From positions 206,374 to 270,373 of the forward strand of contig NZ_FOHX01000013.1 in NCBI RefSeq assembly GCF_900111685.1: a stretch of 64,000 nucleotides of DNA, given 5' to 3'. Every line of letters begins with the position of its first letter. The first letter of the stretch is position 1. A program made the translations under genes and the position numbers. The notes under the pieces are model-generated. The model was not told the DNA's origin and did not search any database. It worked only from the letters and a program-made list of their open reading frames with translations. Source of the stretch: Nonomuraea wenchangensis. GTDB lineage: Bacteria > Actinomycetota > Actinomycetes > Streptosporangiales > Streptosporangiaceae. Positions 1 to 9,003 of this stretch are shown in pieces.

Positions 1-201
1 CGCCGCACCGACGTGGTCGGCATCTTCCCCGACCGGGCCGCGATCATCCGCCTCGTCGGCGCGGTCCTGGCCGAGCAGACCGACGAATGGACCGAAGCCC
101 GCCGCTACATGGGTCTGGACATTCTGGCCAAAGCCCGCGTCCGGCTCATCGCCGGCGACACACCGGCCCCGAACCCGCTCCCACAGACACTTACCGCTTA
201 A
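1..201 (+). CDS. IS256 (Mutator) family transposase, C-terminal end only
   Basis: The frame is open from the first base and ends with TAA at 199-201. The visible part (VVGIFPDRAAIIRLVGAVL, then EARRYMGL) matches the end of IS256/Mutator-family DDE transposases, whose C-terminus typically reads G-I-F-P-(D/N)-R-x-A-I-I-R-L-x-G-x-V-L-x-E-Q-x-D-E-W. The catalytic domain lies left of the window, so I cannot say whether the copy is intact. The end of the element probably lies near 240-245, where the truncated phosphotransferase reading begins on the other strand. Confidence 0.82.
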   Translation, partial: RRTDVVGIFPDRAAIIRLVGAVLAEQTDEWTEARRYMGLDILAKARVRLIAGDTPAPNPLPQTLTA

Positions 202-1052
202 CCTGCAGAAACAGGATCACTCGAAGCTTGATTCATACACCACGTCGGTGGACGTGACCCGGCCGCGGCCAGCACCCCGCCAGCCTCCTCGTACGCCTCA
301 GCGAACCGTAGACCCCACGCCGGTCCGTGCAGCAGCGCGAGGTTGGTGGAGCAGTGCGCCACATCGAGATCCGCCGGACCCCAACAGGCCCCTGCCCAGT
401 CGACGACGCCGATGATCCGGGCGCCCGCCGGCGTTGAGGGCGGCACGTCGAACAACACGTTGCCGGGCTGGAAGTCTCGGTGCAGGAATCGCCCTTCATA
501 GGGCGGCGCGGGCTTGCGGATCACGTCGATCGCCGCGGCCCATGCCGCCGCGTCGGCGCCCTTCGGAGTCACGACGGTGTCGGCGGTCGTCAGCGTCACA
601 TACTTCCGGGGCCGCTCGGCGGGCCGCAGCGCATGGATGGCCACGAGTTGACGAGCCAGCAGAGGAACGCGCGTCTCCACTCCCTCATCGTCGAGGACCG
701 TCCGGCCTGCCAGATGTGTCATCAAGAGCGACGGATACTCGCAATGCGCGGCGGTCGGATCAACCGCGACCAGCTCAGGAGCCGGCACGCCGGTCCCGGC
801 GAGCAGAGACAGGGCGCCGGCCTCCCCGTTCAGCCCGCCCTCAGCGCCCCTCACCCTGAACGGGTCGACGAAACTCCGCAGCACCAGGTCACGGGTGTCT
901 CCGTCCTGCGTGCCGATGGTCAGCCTCCGCATCTCGGCCGTGATGCCGCCGTGCAGCACCTCGGTCCTGACGATCCGTTCGCCGACCTCCAGGTGCCGGC
1001 TCACCCAGGCCAGTGTCAACGGTCGGACTGCCGCCTCGTCGTGGTTGATCAC
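198..1052 (-). pseudogene. Aminoglycoside phosphotransferase-fold kinase, 3' end cut by IS
   Basis: The product is a kinase of the APH/choline-kinase fold, a cytosolic family that transfers ATP phosphate to small hydroxylated substrates or antibiotics. Residues 191-198 (HRDFQPGN) form the Brenner catalytic loop and VVDWAG near 216-221 is the metal-binding motif. The N-lobe, with a GGITAEMRRL strand, is present. Start is GTG at 1052 with GGTGAG upstream. Family-like sequence stops near residue 268 (about position 249), and the last 16 residues read into the 3' end of the IS256 element. Family members usually have 300 or more residues, so the C-terminal helices are missing. Substrate unknown; resistance cannot be claimed. 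Confidence 0.8.
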
Positions 1053-1140
1053 CGTGTTATCTCACCATCCCGACGGCTGCACGCGCCAAGGCTTTCTCGA
1101 TCAGTGCGTGAGCGCCGCTCGATGAGGTGCCAGCTCGCCA

Positions 1141-1605
1141 TCAGGTGCGGTAGCGGCGGGCGGCGGTGTCAGGGCTGACATCTAGAACTGCGCCGATCTC
1201 GTCCCAGGTGGCGCCGGCCGCCCGATCGGCGGCGACGGCCGCGGCCCGGACGGCGCGGGCCTGAGCGAGCAGGGGCAGCGCGGCCGCGGCGTAGCCGGCG
1301 ATCGGCCCGGATTTCCAGCCAGTCTGCTGGGTGGGCAGGGCGAGGTCTTCCGCGTGCAGGTCGAGGGCCAGCTTCCCGGCTGCCTGAGCGAGGTGTTCAG
1401 CCTGGTCATGGAGATGACGGCGCTGCTTGCGGGTGTCGTCTTGGCGTTGGTGGCGCTGGGTGAGCGGGCGCCAGCGCCTGGCGCGGGTCCTGCCGAAGTC
1501 CCACCGGCAGGCGTCGGAGCAGTAGGTGCGGGGCCGCCCGCCGCAGCCGGTGGGCGAGGGCAGCGGTGCCTCGCAGTTCAGGCATTGCTCGGTTCGAGAT
1601 CCCAT
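1141..1605 (-). CDS. Small Cys-rich (zinc-knuckle) protein with C-terminal HTH-like segment
   Basis: A 154-residue protein I cannot assign to a named family. The N-terminus holds C8-x2-C11 and C29-x3-C33 inside GGRPRTYCSDAC, which looks like a zinc-binding knuckle. A basic segment (residues 34-60) and an Ala-rich helical middle follow. The end (ATWDEIGAVLDVSPDTAARR) resembles a helix-turn-helix of the kind that recognises DNA. The same GRPxxYCxxxC signature occurs in the broken coiled-coil gene at 6.3-7.7 kb, suggesting related DNA-associated proteins. The gene starts inside the out-of-frame tail of the ligase ORF, so it marks where ligase sequence has been lost. Confidence 0.6.
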   Translation of the reverse strand: MGSRTEQCLNCEAPLPSPTGCGGRPRTYCSDACRWDFGRTRARRWRPLTQRHQRQDDTRKQRRHLHDQAEHLAQAAGKLALDLHAEDLALPTQQTGWKSGPIAGYAAAALPLLAQARAVRAAAVAADRAAGATWDEIGAVLDVSPDTAARRYRT

Positions 1606-2581
1606 GAGGGGCGCTCACTAAGGGGTTTCGTGGCCGTATGGCTGCGGATCGGCCTGTCTCGTCCACCAGGTTCGGTGGGACCTGGGTGTAGGTGATGGGG
1701 CCGCGGCCGCCGTACGGGCTGGACGCCCAGCCCGGCGGCAGCGTCTCCGGCCACGGATGGCCGGCGCGGGCGGGGGTGAGCAGCGGGGCGACCTCGGCCG
1801 CCGCCTGCGCGGCGAGCTGGGTGGTGCGGCCGACGACGCGGAGCCGCCCGGCGTCGTCGTACCGGCCGAGGATCAGCCCGCTCGGCCGCAGCGGTGAGCC
1901 GACGAACCCGCCGACGACCGCGTCCATGCTGGTCCGCCGTTTGAGCTTGAGCCAGCCTCGGGCGCCGACCTCGTATGTGGACCGGGTCGGCTTGATGACG
2001 AGGCCCTCGACTCCGGCGAGGGCCAGCGTCTCGTACCAGGTGCGCGCCTCGGCCTCGTCCGTGGTTTGCAGGCCCAGGGCGAGCACGCCGGCGGACGGGA
2101 TGGTCGTGAACAGGCCCTCCAGGAGGGCGCGGCGCTCGTGCAGGGGGAGACCTGTCACATCTCGCCCGCGCAGTTTCAGCACGTCGAACACGGCGTAGTG
2201 GCACGGTTCGGAGGTGGCGAGGGAGGGGGCGCGGCGGCGTCCGGCGATGTTCCGCCGGTGCAGCGCGCTGAAGTCGAGCTGCCCGGCTGCCCAGCGGACG
2301 ATCTCGCCGTCGAGCACGGTCCTGGCGGGGATGTGCTCGAACACCGCCCAGACGATCTCAGGGAATGTGTCGGTGAGGCGGGCTCCGCGCCGGGACTGCA
2401 GGTGAACGCCGCGGTCGCTGTCCACGAGGGCCAGACCTCGGAAGCCGTCAAATTTGGGCTCGTACCGCCAGGCGCCGGGACGGCCTGGAGGAAAGTCGGC
2501 CACGGCCTTGGCCAGCATCGGCTCGATCGGGCTCCGGAGCCGCATACGGGCGTGTTTGCGCTGGTCAGGAAGGGTGGCCAC
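1406..2581 (-). pseudogene. ATP-dependent DNA ligase (LigC/LigD-ligase type), C-terminally truncated
   Basis: ATP-dependent ligases of this group seal nicks and act in actinobacterial end joining. Numbered from the GTG at 2581, K43 in EPKFDGFR is the adenylated lysine (motif I), DGEI at 91-94 is motif III, EGLVIK at 192-197 is motif IV and WLKLKRR at 210-216 is motif V. The OB domain is recognisable to about residue 310 (TQVPPNLV), then identity ends. The remaining 80 residues read the neighbouring Cys-rich gene out of frame. The usual VEV...RWRHP...RPD end of the OB fold is absent. The true start may be ATG 2545, as relatives begin with LRPPVEPMLA. Activity is doubtful. Confidence 0.75.
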
Positions 2582-2741
2582 GCCCGGTTTCTATCGGCCG
2601 CTCGAACCAGACAAAACCCCTATTTGGTACAAAAAGCATCAAGAATGCCTAGAGTATCCACAGCCGGCCGAGGGGCCGTCGCCAGCTAGCCTCAACCGTG
2701 ACGTCCCCTGGCGAGAAACATTGGCCCGCCTGCGTTCCCGG

Positions 2742-3530
2742 TCAGCCTGCGACCTGGTTCTTCGGAGGGACCGTCACGCGGACCTTGCCGCCCCAGCCCG
2801 TGTAACGGGTCTCGATGGTGATCATGTCGTCGTTGACCAGGCTCTCCACCCAGTGCTCCTTGGCCGGGTGGGAGGTGATGAGCCGCTGGGGCAGGCCGTT
2901 CGTCCCCAGGGTGAGCTCGTACTGCAGCGTGCCGTCCTTGGGCTTGACGAGCGTGGCGGCCCGATACCAGGGTGACGCCTTCCACAGGGCGGCCTCCCCG
3001 ACCGTGCCCTTGTAGGTCCGGCCCGACCGCTCGCCGTGCTTGATGAGGACCTGCAGCGTCGCAGGCTCGGCCGCGTTCACGTACTGGCTGTACATGCCGC
3101 TCACCCCGCCGGGCATGGGGCGCTTGAGCTTGATCCAGCTCTTGCCCTTCCGTGTCGCACCGTACAGCTTGGCGCCCTTGGTGTAGCTGTACCTGCCGAC
3201 GGTGATCGTGCGCTCGTCACCCAGCAGGTTGTCGATGACGTCGAAGACGGGGCCCTCGTGCGGGATGTACACACTGCGCAGGTCGGCGGCGGCGACGGTT
3301 CCCGCGCCGCCCTTGACGGGCTTGCCGTACTGCAGCACTCCGGTGCGCCGCAGGAAGACCGTCTTGCCCTCCATGTCCACGTACGACGTCACGTCCGTGA
3401 CCTTGACCCCCTGCCCGGCGATCACCCGGCTCTTGAGCGCCTTCACCGGATCGGCGGACGCGGCGGCGGCGGGGACGGCCGCGACGGTCAGGACGACGGC
3501 GCCGGCGAGCCCGGCGATCAAGCGCTGCAA
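2742..3530 (-). CDS. Exported protein of unknown function
   Basis: The product is 262 residues from a TTG start at 3530, chosen because GAGGAGG lies 6-7 bases upstream and the frame then opens with a signal peptide (QRLIAGLAGAVVLTVAAVPA, cleavage near AAASA). The mature part is beta-rich with many Tyr, Thr and Gly and no cysteine, so it is not a lipoprotein. It resembles LolA/LppX-like exported proteins of actinomycetes in size and in repeated RYSYTKG, YTGWGGKV strands, but this is only a resemblance. The frame continues upstream to 3662 without a better start. Neighbours give no functional hint. Confidence 0.7.
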   Translation of the reverse strand: MQRLIAGLAGAVVLTVAAVPAAAASADPVKALKSRVIAGQGVKVTDVTSYVDMEGKTVFLRRTGVLQYGKPVKGGAGTVAAADLRSVYIPHEGPVFDVIDNLLGDERTITVGRYSYTKGAKLYGATRKGKSWIKLKRPMPGGVSGMYSQYVNAAEPATLQVLIKHGERSGRTYKGTVGEAALWKASPWYRAATLVKPKDGTLQYELTLGTNGLPQRLITSHPAKEHWVESLVNDDMITIETRYTGWGGKVRVTVPPKNQVAG

Positions 3531-3662
3531 CGGATTCCTCCTCAAAGGGGACAGGCCGGAGAATCCTGACAGATCTTGATCACGCCTCGGCAACGGGGGA
3601 CGCTGGTGGACGAGCGCTTCGTCGACCTTCAGCTTCTTGCCGTTATCGACTGGATCCGCCAT

Positions 3663-5019
3663 TGCGTCACCGCCTCAGGGAGCTCCGAGCGGAGCTGATC
3701 CCGGATGGCCACGACGACGACCCGGGATGCCCGCCTCGTTTCTTCGGCGATGCCCAGCCTGGGGGACGCGGATCAGCCACGAGTAGTACGACATGCCATC
3801 GACGGCGCCATCGTCTCGGCGGTCCGATCAGCAAGGCCCGGGCCGGTGAGGTCGACCCAGCTCAGCGAGCCGGCCGAGCACTAACCCGTCGCCTTCTCGC
3901 CAGCGGATTCACCGGCCCGGGTGTGAGCGATCAGGTCGCGCACCACTGCTCGGCCAGGCCGTCCTGAACCTGCGGCCCGGCCGTCGCGGCCGGCCCAGTG
4001 ATCACGACGTGACGCGGCAGAACATCATGGTTCGGCGCCCGCCAGACCAACTCGCTGCGTACAGCACGCGAGCAAGGCGCTCGCCACACTATGCCAGGGA
4101 CGCCATCCCAGGTGCCTGACGTGCCTGGCAAGATCATCTCGATTTGACCTGCGAGAAGATCATGCGAACCCAAGAGGACGCCGGAATCAGCTCATTTCCG
4201 GTTCCGGTGGACGATCTCCTTGTCGCCCTTGCCGGGATATGCCATGATCGGCAGCCGCTGCCCACTCTGTGCCTCGCCCCTCCAGGTGAGGGGCCGCGGT
4301 GTGGCCAGGTGGTACGGCATGGGGTTGGCAGGGTCTTTCAGCCGATCGCGCAAACGCTTAGTTCCAGTCCATTGTCGCTCCAGTTCGGATAGACGAAACC
4401 AATGGGGATGCAGGCGCGATGGTGCACGCCATGCTTCCGCCGGCGGCTACCGGGATCGGCTGCAGACACACCGAGAGAAGCCCTGGAACGCTCACAGCCT
4501 CCAGGAGGCCGCGGCACATCGCCGCCGGTTGCAGCGCCTTGTCGCCGAACAGCAACTCACATGACCGCAGTGCGGCCGCCACGCGCCTGCGCCGCCGCGG
4601 CCAGCGTCACTCACGGGTGGGCCGATGGTGTGCCTCCGGGTGAAGGCCAAGTGGTCCCACACCAGCACGGCGTCCCACCCGGCGGCCTCGGCCTTTCGGG
4701 CGAGGGTGACCAGGTGTGCCGGCGACCGCGGTGCTCGGCGAATGCGCGAAACGCCGAGTAGCCAGCGGCGTTGGAGTGGAGCGGCGGCAAGAGGTCCGGA
4801 TGTGATGCGGGCGAAATGGCCGGTGAAGTGGCTCCTTCTCATGAGGGATGGGTCAGGGGCGGCGTCCGGTACCGGCCGGCAGTGTGGCCCTGGCAATACA
4901 GCACCACGGTGCCGTCCTGGTGCCGGCCGAAGCCCTCGGGCGGGGGCGTCGGGTAAGGCAACACCGCTCGCGAAGCTCTAGGACCGGGATCGCCCGCGGG
5001 CTGAGGCCCCCTGTCCTTT
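3663..5019. other. Non-coding or decayed stretch
   Basis: No convincing intact gene was found. Short open frames exist, such as a minus-strand 80-codon frame at 3931-4173, but they lack clear ribosome sites and recognisable domains. The only recognisable relic is the luciferase-like monooxygenase piece at 4.63-4.73 kb. The stretch lies between an exported-protein gene and the integrase and looks like eroded sequence. Confidence 0.5.
4630..4731 (-). pseudogene. LLM-class (luciferase-like) flavin oxidoreductase fragment
   Basis: About 33 codons read SPAHLVTLARKAEAAGWD followed by VLVWDHL. This is the beta1-alpha1-beta2 start of bacterial luciferase-like, F420- or FMN-dependent monooxygenases (usual form LVRLARxAEAAGWDGxFVWDH). 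Nothing on either side continues the domain, so it is a remnant. Confidence 0.55.
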
Positions 5020-6168
5020 TCATCGTACGGCGGGAGGGCGCTGGTCAGCGGGTGTCTCGGGCAGCAGTGGCGCGACGGTGGGGATGCGGAGTCGTTCGAC
5101 GGCGTCGCGGGCTTCTTCGTCGGGGCGTACGTCGTAGCCGAGGGTGGTGCTGGGGCTGGCGTGGCCGGCCAGGCGGGCGGTCATGATCGCGTCGGCCTGC
5201 GGTAGCAGGTTGGAGATGAAGGTGCGGCGCAGGTCGTGCGGGCGCACTGGCGTGGTGGCGGCTTGCTCGGTGCGTTTGGCGAGGATGTCGCGTACGGCCT
5301 GGGGGTTCATCTGCCAGGGGCGACCGTCGGGGGTGGTGCGTACGGTGCCGCCGCGGGTCAGGCGCGGGAACAGTGGGCCGCGGTGGGTGCCGCGGCGGGC
5401 GAGCCAGGCTTCCAGGCGGCGGGCGGCGAAGGTGTTGACCGGGATGCGGCGTTGTTTGTCGCCCTTGCCGATGACGGTGAGCATGCGCCGGGCCCGGTCG
5501 TAGTCGGCGTACTGCAGGGCGACCAGCTCGGCGCGGCGCAGGCCGCAGGCGTCCAGCACGGCGATGACAGCCGCGTCGCGCAGCCCTGCACCGGTGACGA
5601 CGCCGGCTGGTGACAGGTCGGCGTCGCAGGCGGCGATGAGCGCGCCGATGACGGTGTCCGGGACGTGCTGGCCGGCCGGTTCGCGGTGGCCGGTGAAGGG
5701 GGCCAGGGCGACGGCCCGCTGATGGTCGTCGGTGCTGAGCAGGCCGAGTTTCCATGCCTCCTTGAGTACGCCGCGCAACGCGGCCAGGTGTTTGTTGCGG
5801 TAGGCGGGCGACCAGTCCATCTGGTCGATCTGCTCGCGGATCCAGGCGGTGTGCTCGTAGCGCAGGTGGTGCCAGGGCTGGCCCTGTCCGGTGACGGCGG
5901 TGTCGTCGAGCTGGTCACCGGTCAGCATGCGGGTGATGTGGTCCAGGCAGATCCGCATGCCACGGCGGGAGTCGGCGCTGCCCAGCCGCCCCAGGTAGAG
6001 CAGGTACGGGTCGCGGGCGGGCGCGACCGCCGCGACGGTGGCCGGCGCCAGTCCGGCGGCGGAGGCGGGGAAGGCGGCCGTGGGGAGCGGGCGGGGTCCC
6101 GGTCCCGGGGTCAGCTCGGAGTCGATCACGGACGCCACTCTAGCAGAGTTGATCTTTGAGAACTCCAC
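5020..6168 (-). CDS. Tyrosine recombinase / phage-type integrase
   Basis: A full-length site-specific recombinase of 382 residues. Residues 53-160 form the helical SAM-like core-binding domain. The catalytic domain follows with R211 in DACGLRRAEL, K235 in GKGDKQR, H311 and R314 in HDLRRTF, H336 in GHASPSTT and nucleophile Y345 in TLGYD. All residues needed for strand cleavage are present, so this is the only apparently intact recombinase in the window. The start codon at 6168 is followed by a divergent gene, and a CGCATATGCG palindrome lies between. It may mobilise a local element, but no paired att sites were identified for it. Confidence 0.9.
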   Translation of the reverse strand: MEFSKINSARVASVIDSELTPGPGPRPLPTAAFPASAAGLAPATVAAVAPARDPYLLYLGRLGSADSRRGMRICLDHITRMLTGDQLDDTAVTGQGQPWHHLRYEHTAWIREQIDQMDWSPAYRNKHLAALRGVLKEAWKLGLLSTDDHQRAVALAPFTGHREPAGQHVPDTVIGALIAACDADLSPAGVVTGAGLRDAAVIAVLDACGLRRAELVALQYADYDRARRMLTVIGKGDKQRRIPVNTFAARRLEAWLARRGTHRGPLFPRLTRGGTVRTTPDGRPWQMNPQAVRDILAKRTEQAATTPVRPHDLRRTFISNLLPQADAIMTARLAGHASPSTTLGYDVRPDEEARDAVERLRIPTVAPLLPETPADQRPPAVR

Positions 6169-6190
6169 TTCTCAGTGATCAACAACAGAT

Positions 6191-6200
6191 CGCATATGCG
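6191..6200. promoter_or_regulatory. Palindrome between integrase and coiled-coil gene
   Basis: CGCATATGCG is a perfect 10-bp palindrome, followed directly by TTATGCG, a further half-site. It lies 23 bp upstream of the integrase start and before the divergent gene. A role as operator for either gene is inferred from position only. Confidence 0.35.
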
Positions 6201-6250
6201 TTATGCGAATCACCCAGTATTGGAGCACGTGCTAATGCTAAATTCGCTCC

Positions 6251-7661
6251 GTGAGGGAGATCAGCTTCGACCCCAGCGAACCGGACGGCACGCCCCCGAG
6301 CGGGGAGGAGCCGCCCCGGGCGGGCGGGGCCACACCCGCGAGTGTCTGGCTCTGGTCACTGACGATGTGCTGCGCCGATGCGCCCGGCCCGGCTGCGGCC
6401 GCGCCAAGCCCGACCGTGAGCCCGGCAAGGGCGGCCGTCCCAGCAAGTACTGCTGCAAGCTGTGTGGCAATTTCCTCGACGACAGCGCTCCCGCCGCGAT
6501 GGTCACGCACACCGCGGTCAGCGCCTTCACCGCCGAAGCCGGGCAGATCCGGGCCGCTCTGCAGCAGCGCGACGCCGAGCTGGCCGCCGAGCGTGAGGAC
6601 CTGCGCCGCCTCGACGAGCGCCTGGAGCAGGTGTGGCAGGCCGTCGCCGCCCAGCTGGCCCAGGCCGAGACGCGCGTGCAGCAGGCCGAAGCCGACGCCG
6701 AACAGGCCCGCACCGCGATGCGCGCCGCCCACGCCGACCGCCAGACGGCCGAACAGGAACGCGACGCGGCCCTGCACGCCCAGCGGGAAGCCCTGGGCGC
6801 CCAGCACGCGGCCGAGGAACACCGCGACCGCGTAAGCGCTACGCCCACGCCGACCGCCAGACGGCCGAACAGGAACGCGACGCGGCCCTGCACGCCCAGC
6901 GGGAAGCCCTGGGCGCCCAGCACGCGGCCGAGGAACACCGCGACCGTATCCACGCCGAAGCCCGCGCCCACGCCGAACGCCTCGGCGTCCAGATCGGCAA
7001 CCTCACCACCCGGCTGAACGACGAGCAGCTCCTCACCACACGCCAGGCCGAGCAGCTGTCCCGCCTGGCCGCGGACCTGTCACGCGCCGAGACCCTGGCC
7101 GACGAACGCGCCGAGACCCTCGCCGAACGCGACCGTCAACTGCACCAAGCCAATGCCGACGTCCGCCGCCTGACCGACACCCTGGAACAGACCACCGCCC
7201 ACCTGGCCACCACCCGCCGGCAACTCCAGCAGGCCGACACCGCCACCGAGCAAGCCCGCGCCGAAACCCGCGCCGCCCGCGACACCCTCGCCGAGGCCCA
7301 GCGCCGCTTCGAGGAGGAACGCGACCGCCTACGGACCCAGCACGACCAAGCCCGCCTGGACCGGGCCACCGCCGAAACCCGCCTGGAGATGACCGAACGC
7401 GAACTGCAGACCCTGCGCCACCAACTCGCCGCCGCCCAGGCAGCCACCGGCCTGATCGTGCCACCGCTGGCCGACGTCGACGGTCAACCCGGCGTGCGGC
7501 TGCCCGGCTGCGCCTTCCACGCCGTCACCCTGCACGACGGCATCGTGATGCTGCATCACAACGACAGTGCCATCGCCCTCGCCGACGCCCAGCAGTCGCC
7601 GACACAGGCCCGAACCCTGAGTGCAGCCCTCCAGGCCGTCACCGCCGCAGCCCCCGGCTGA
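6251..7661 (+). pseudogene. Zinc-knuckle plus long coiled-coil protein, disrupted by a 116-bp duplication
   Basis: The reading begins with a knuckle: CARPGC, about 18 residues, then GGRPSKYC-x3-C. After it come roughly 300 residues of Ala/Glu/Arg/Gln-rich coiled coil and a C-terminal globular tail (GLIVPPLADVDGQPGVRLPG). The architecture recalls KfrA-like plasmid proteins and other DNA-associated coiled-coil proteins, but I cannot name it. Two identical 105-bp copies (6726-6830 and 6842-6946) repeat with a 116-bp period. As 116 is not a multiple of three, the frame changes there; removing one period restores one frame to the stop at 7661. Third-position GC also suggests an earlier shift near 6335-6345, with a likely GTG start at 6251 (REISFDPSEPDG). 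Confidence 0.65.
6726..6946 (+). repeat. Tandem duplication, two identical 105-bp copies, 116-bp period
   Basis: Positions 6726-6830 and 6842-6946 are identical base for base, separated by 11 bases (6831-6841). The absence of any difference means the event is recent or an assembly artefact. It encodes coiled-coil residues (HADRQTAEQERDAAL) twice, in two different frames. Confidence 0.92.
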
Positions 7662-7683
7662 GGGCGCGACAACGCCGCGTCTG

Positions 7684-8265
7684 TCATCGCGGGGCCTGTG
7701 AGCAGCGCCCGCACGGGGCGGTGAACGGAGTGCCGGTCGCGGCTGGACAGCGCTCCAGCACCACGTCGAACGGCCCGTCCGCCTCGTCCACGGCGTGCAC
7801 GATCCCCGCGGCGCCCAGCTCACGCAGGCGCGCGCCGCGCTCTGCCGTGGCGGTCACCGCGGTCACCTCCGCTCCGGCCGCGGCGGAGGGCTCGGTCAGG
7901 TAGTGCCCCACTCCGCCGGAGGCGCCGGTCAGCAGCAGCCGGCTGCCCGTCACGGCGCCGGCGGTGCGGAGCAGCCGCAGCGCGGTGGTCCCGGCCAGCG
8001 GCAGGGCGGCCGCCTGCGCGGTGGTGAGCCCGTCGGGCAGCACGGCGATCGAGTGGGTGGGCACGGCCGCGTACTCGGCCCAGCCGCCCATGGGTGGATG
8101 GCCCACCACCCGGCTGCCCGGCCGGTGGGCCCGAGCCGCCGGCGGCGGCCTGCACGACCAGGCCGGCGACGTCCTTGCCCGGCTGCAGACCGGGCTCCGG
8201 CGCCTCCAGCAGGAACGTCTCCCCGCGATTCGGGGAGAACGCCTCAACCCTTGATCAGCACCTCG
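7684..8265 (-). pseudogene. Quinone-oxidoreductase/MDR-type dehydrogenase, decayed
   Basis: Zinc-independent medium-chain dehydrogenase sequence is spread over two frames. The N-terminal piece (about 8265-8130) reads RGETFLLEAPEPGLQPGKDV AG. The main frame then gives GGWAEYAAVPTHSIAVLPDG, the nucleotide-binding GASGGVG, and VLERCPA. The first about 50 residues with the normal start and everything after the Rossmann domain are missing, and a frameshift lies near 8110-8130. The partner divergent LysR gene is also broken, so the pair appears to have decayed together. Confidence 0.7.
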
Positions 8266-8421
8266 TCCGGGGCGGGCATGGGCTGAGTGGCCTGGGTGAA
8301 CTCCATCGGCCGCGAGGCATCTCCCGTAGGGATCAATCTACGCATGCGGCTATGAAACCGGCGAGCGGATCGCCTGAGCCGACAACGGACGCGAGGAGCC
8401 GACAACCATAGGTTCTCGCCT

Positions 8422-8976
8422 ATGGCGACAGCCGTGGACTTGGACCTGGCGCAGGTGCGAGCGTTCGAACAGGCGGCAGAAAAGCTGCACTTCTGCCACG
8501 CGGCCGAGGAGCTGTCGATCCTCCACGCCGATCATCCGCTGGCGGACGCGCCCGCGATCCGTCCGGCGCAGTTGCGCGACGGCGTACTGCGGACTCCCGG
8601 CGCGCTCCATCGGCTGGACTTCCTGCACCGCTTCGCTATCGCCTTCGGCATCCACCAACACGCCGAAGGCACGAACCTGGGGCTGGACCGTTTCCTGGCC
8701 GACCTGGCAACCGACAGGCACCACTTCAGCCTGCTGCCCGCGGACATACCCCTCCCGCCGCACCCAGCGATCCGCTCGGTCCCGCTGATCGACCCCACAC
8801 CGCTGTACGCCTGGTCACTGCTCTGGCGCGACAACGGCGGCCACCCACTGCTGGACACCTTGACCAGCGCCTTCGTGACGGAGGCCGAGCACGACCGGTG
8901 GCTGGAACCCGACCCACCCGCGATTGGCCACCCGAGCGCCACAGCACGGACGCCAGCGCATCAGCTACGGCGCCTG
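8422..8976 (+). pseudogene. LysR-family regulator with internal deletion
   Basis: The frame begins VDLDLAQVRAFEQAAEKLHF, the first helices of a LysR winged HTH, then jumps after AAEELS to ILHADHPLADAPAIRPAQL, which belongs to the effector-binding domain. Roughly 130-150 residues, including the recognition helix and half of the first effector subdomain, are missing. The rest (LGLDRFLADL, FSLLPADIPLP, DPTPLYAWSLLWR) is typical of actinomycete LysR proteins next to oxidoreductase genes. The frame stays open but cannot give a functional DNA-binding protein. Its end runs into the aldo/keto reductase 3' end on the other strand. Confidence 0.72.
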
Positions 8977-9003
8977 ACCCCGCCGCCTCGGGGCCATGCC
9001 GCG

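Noticed and set aside
3931..4173. 80-codon minus-strand frame
   Set aside because: No ribosome site, no domain and moderate coding bias; it may be eroded sequence.
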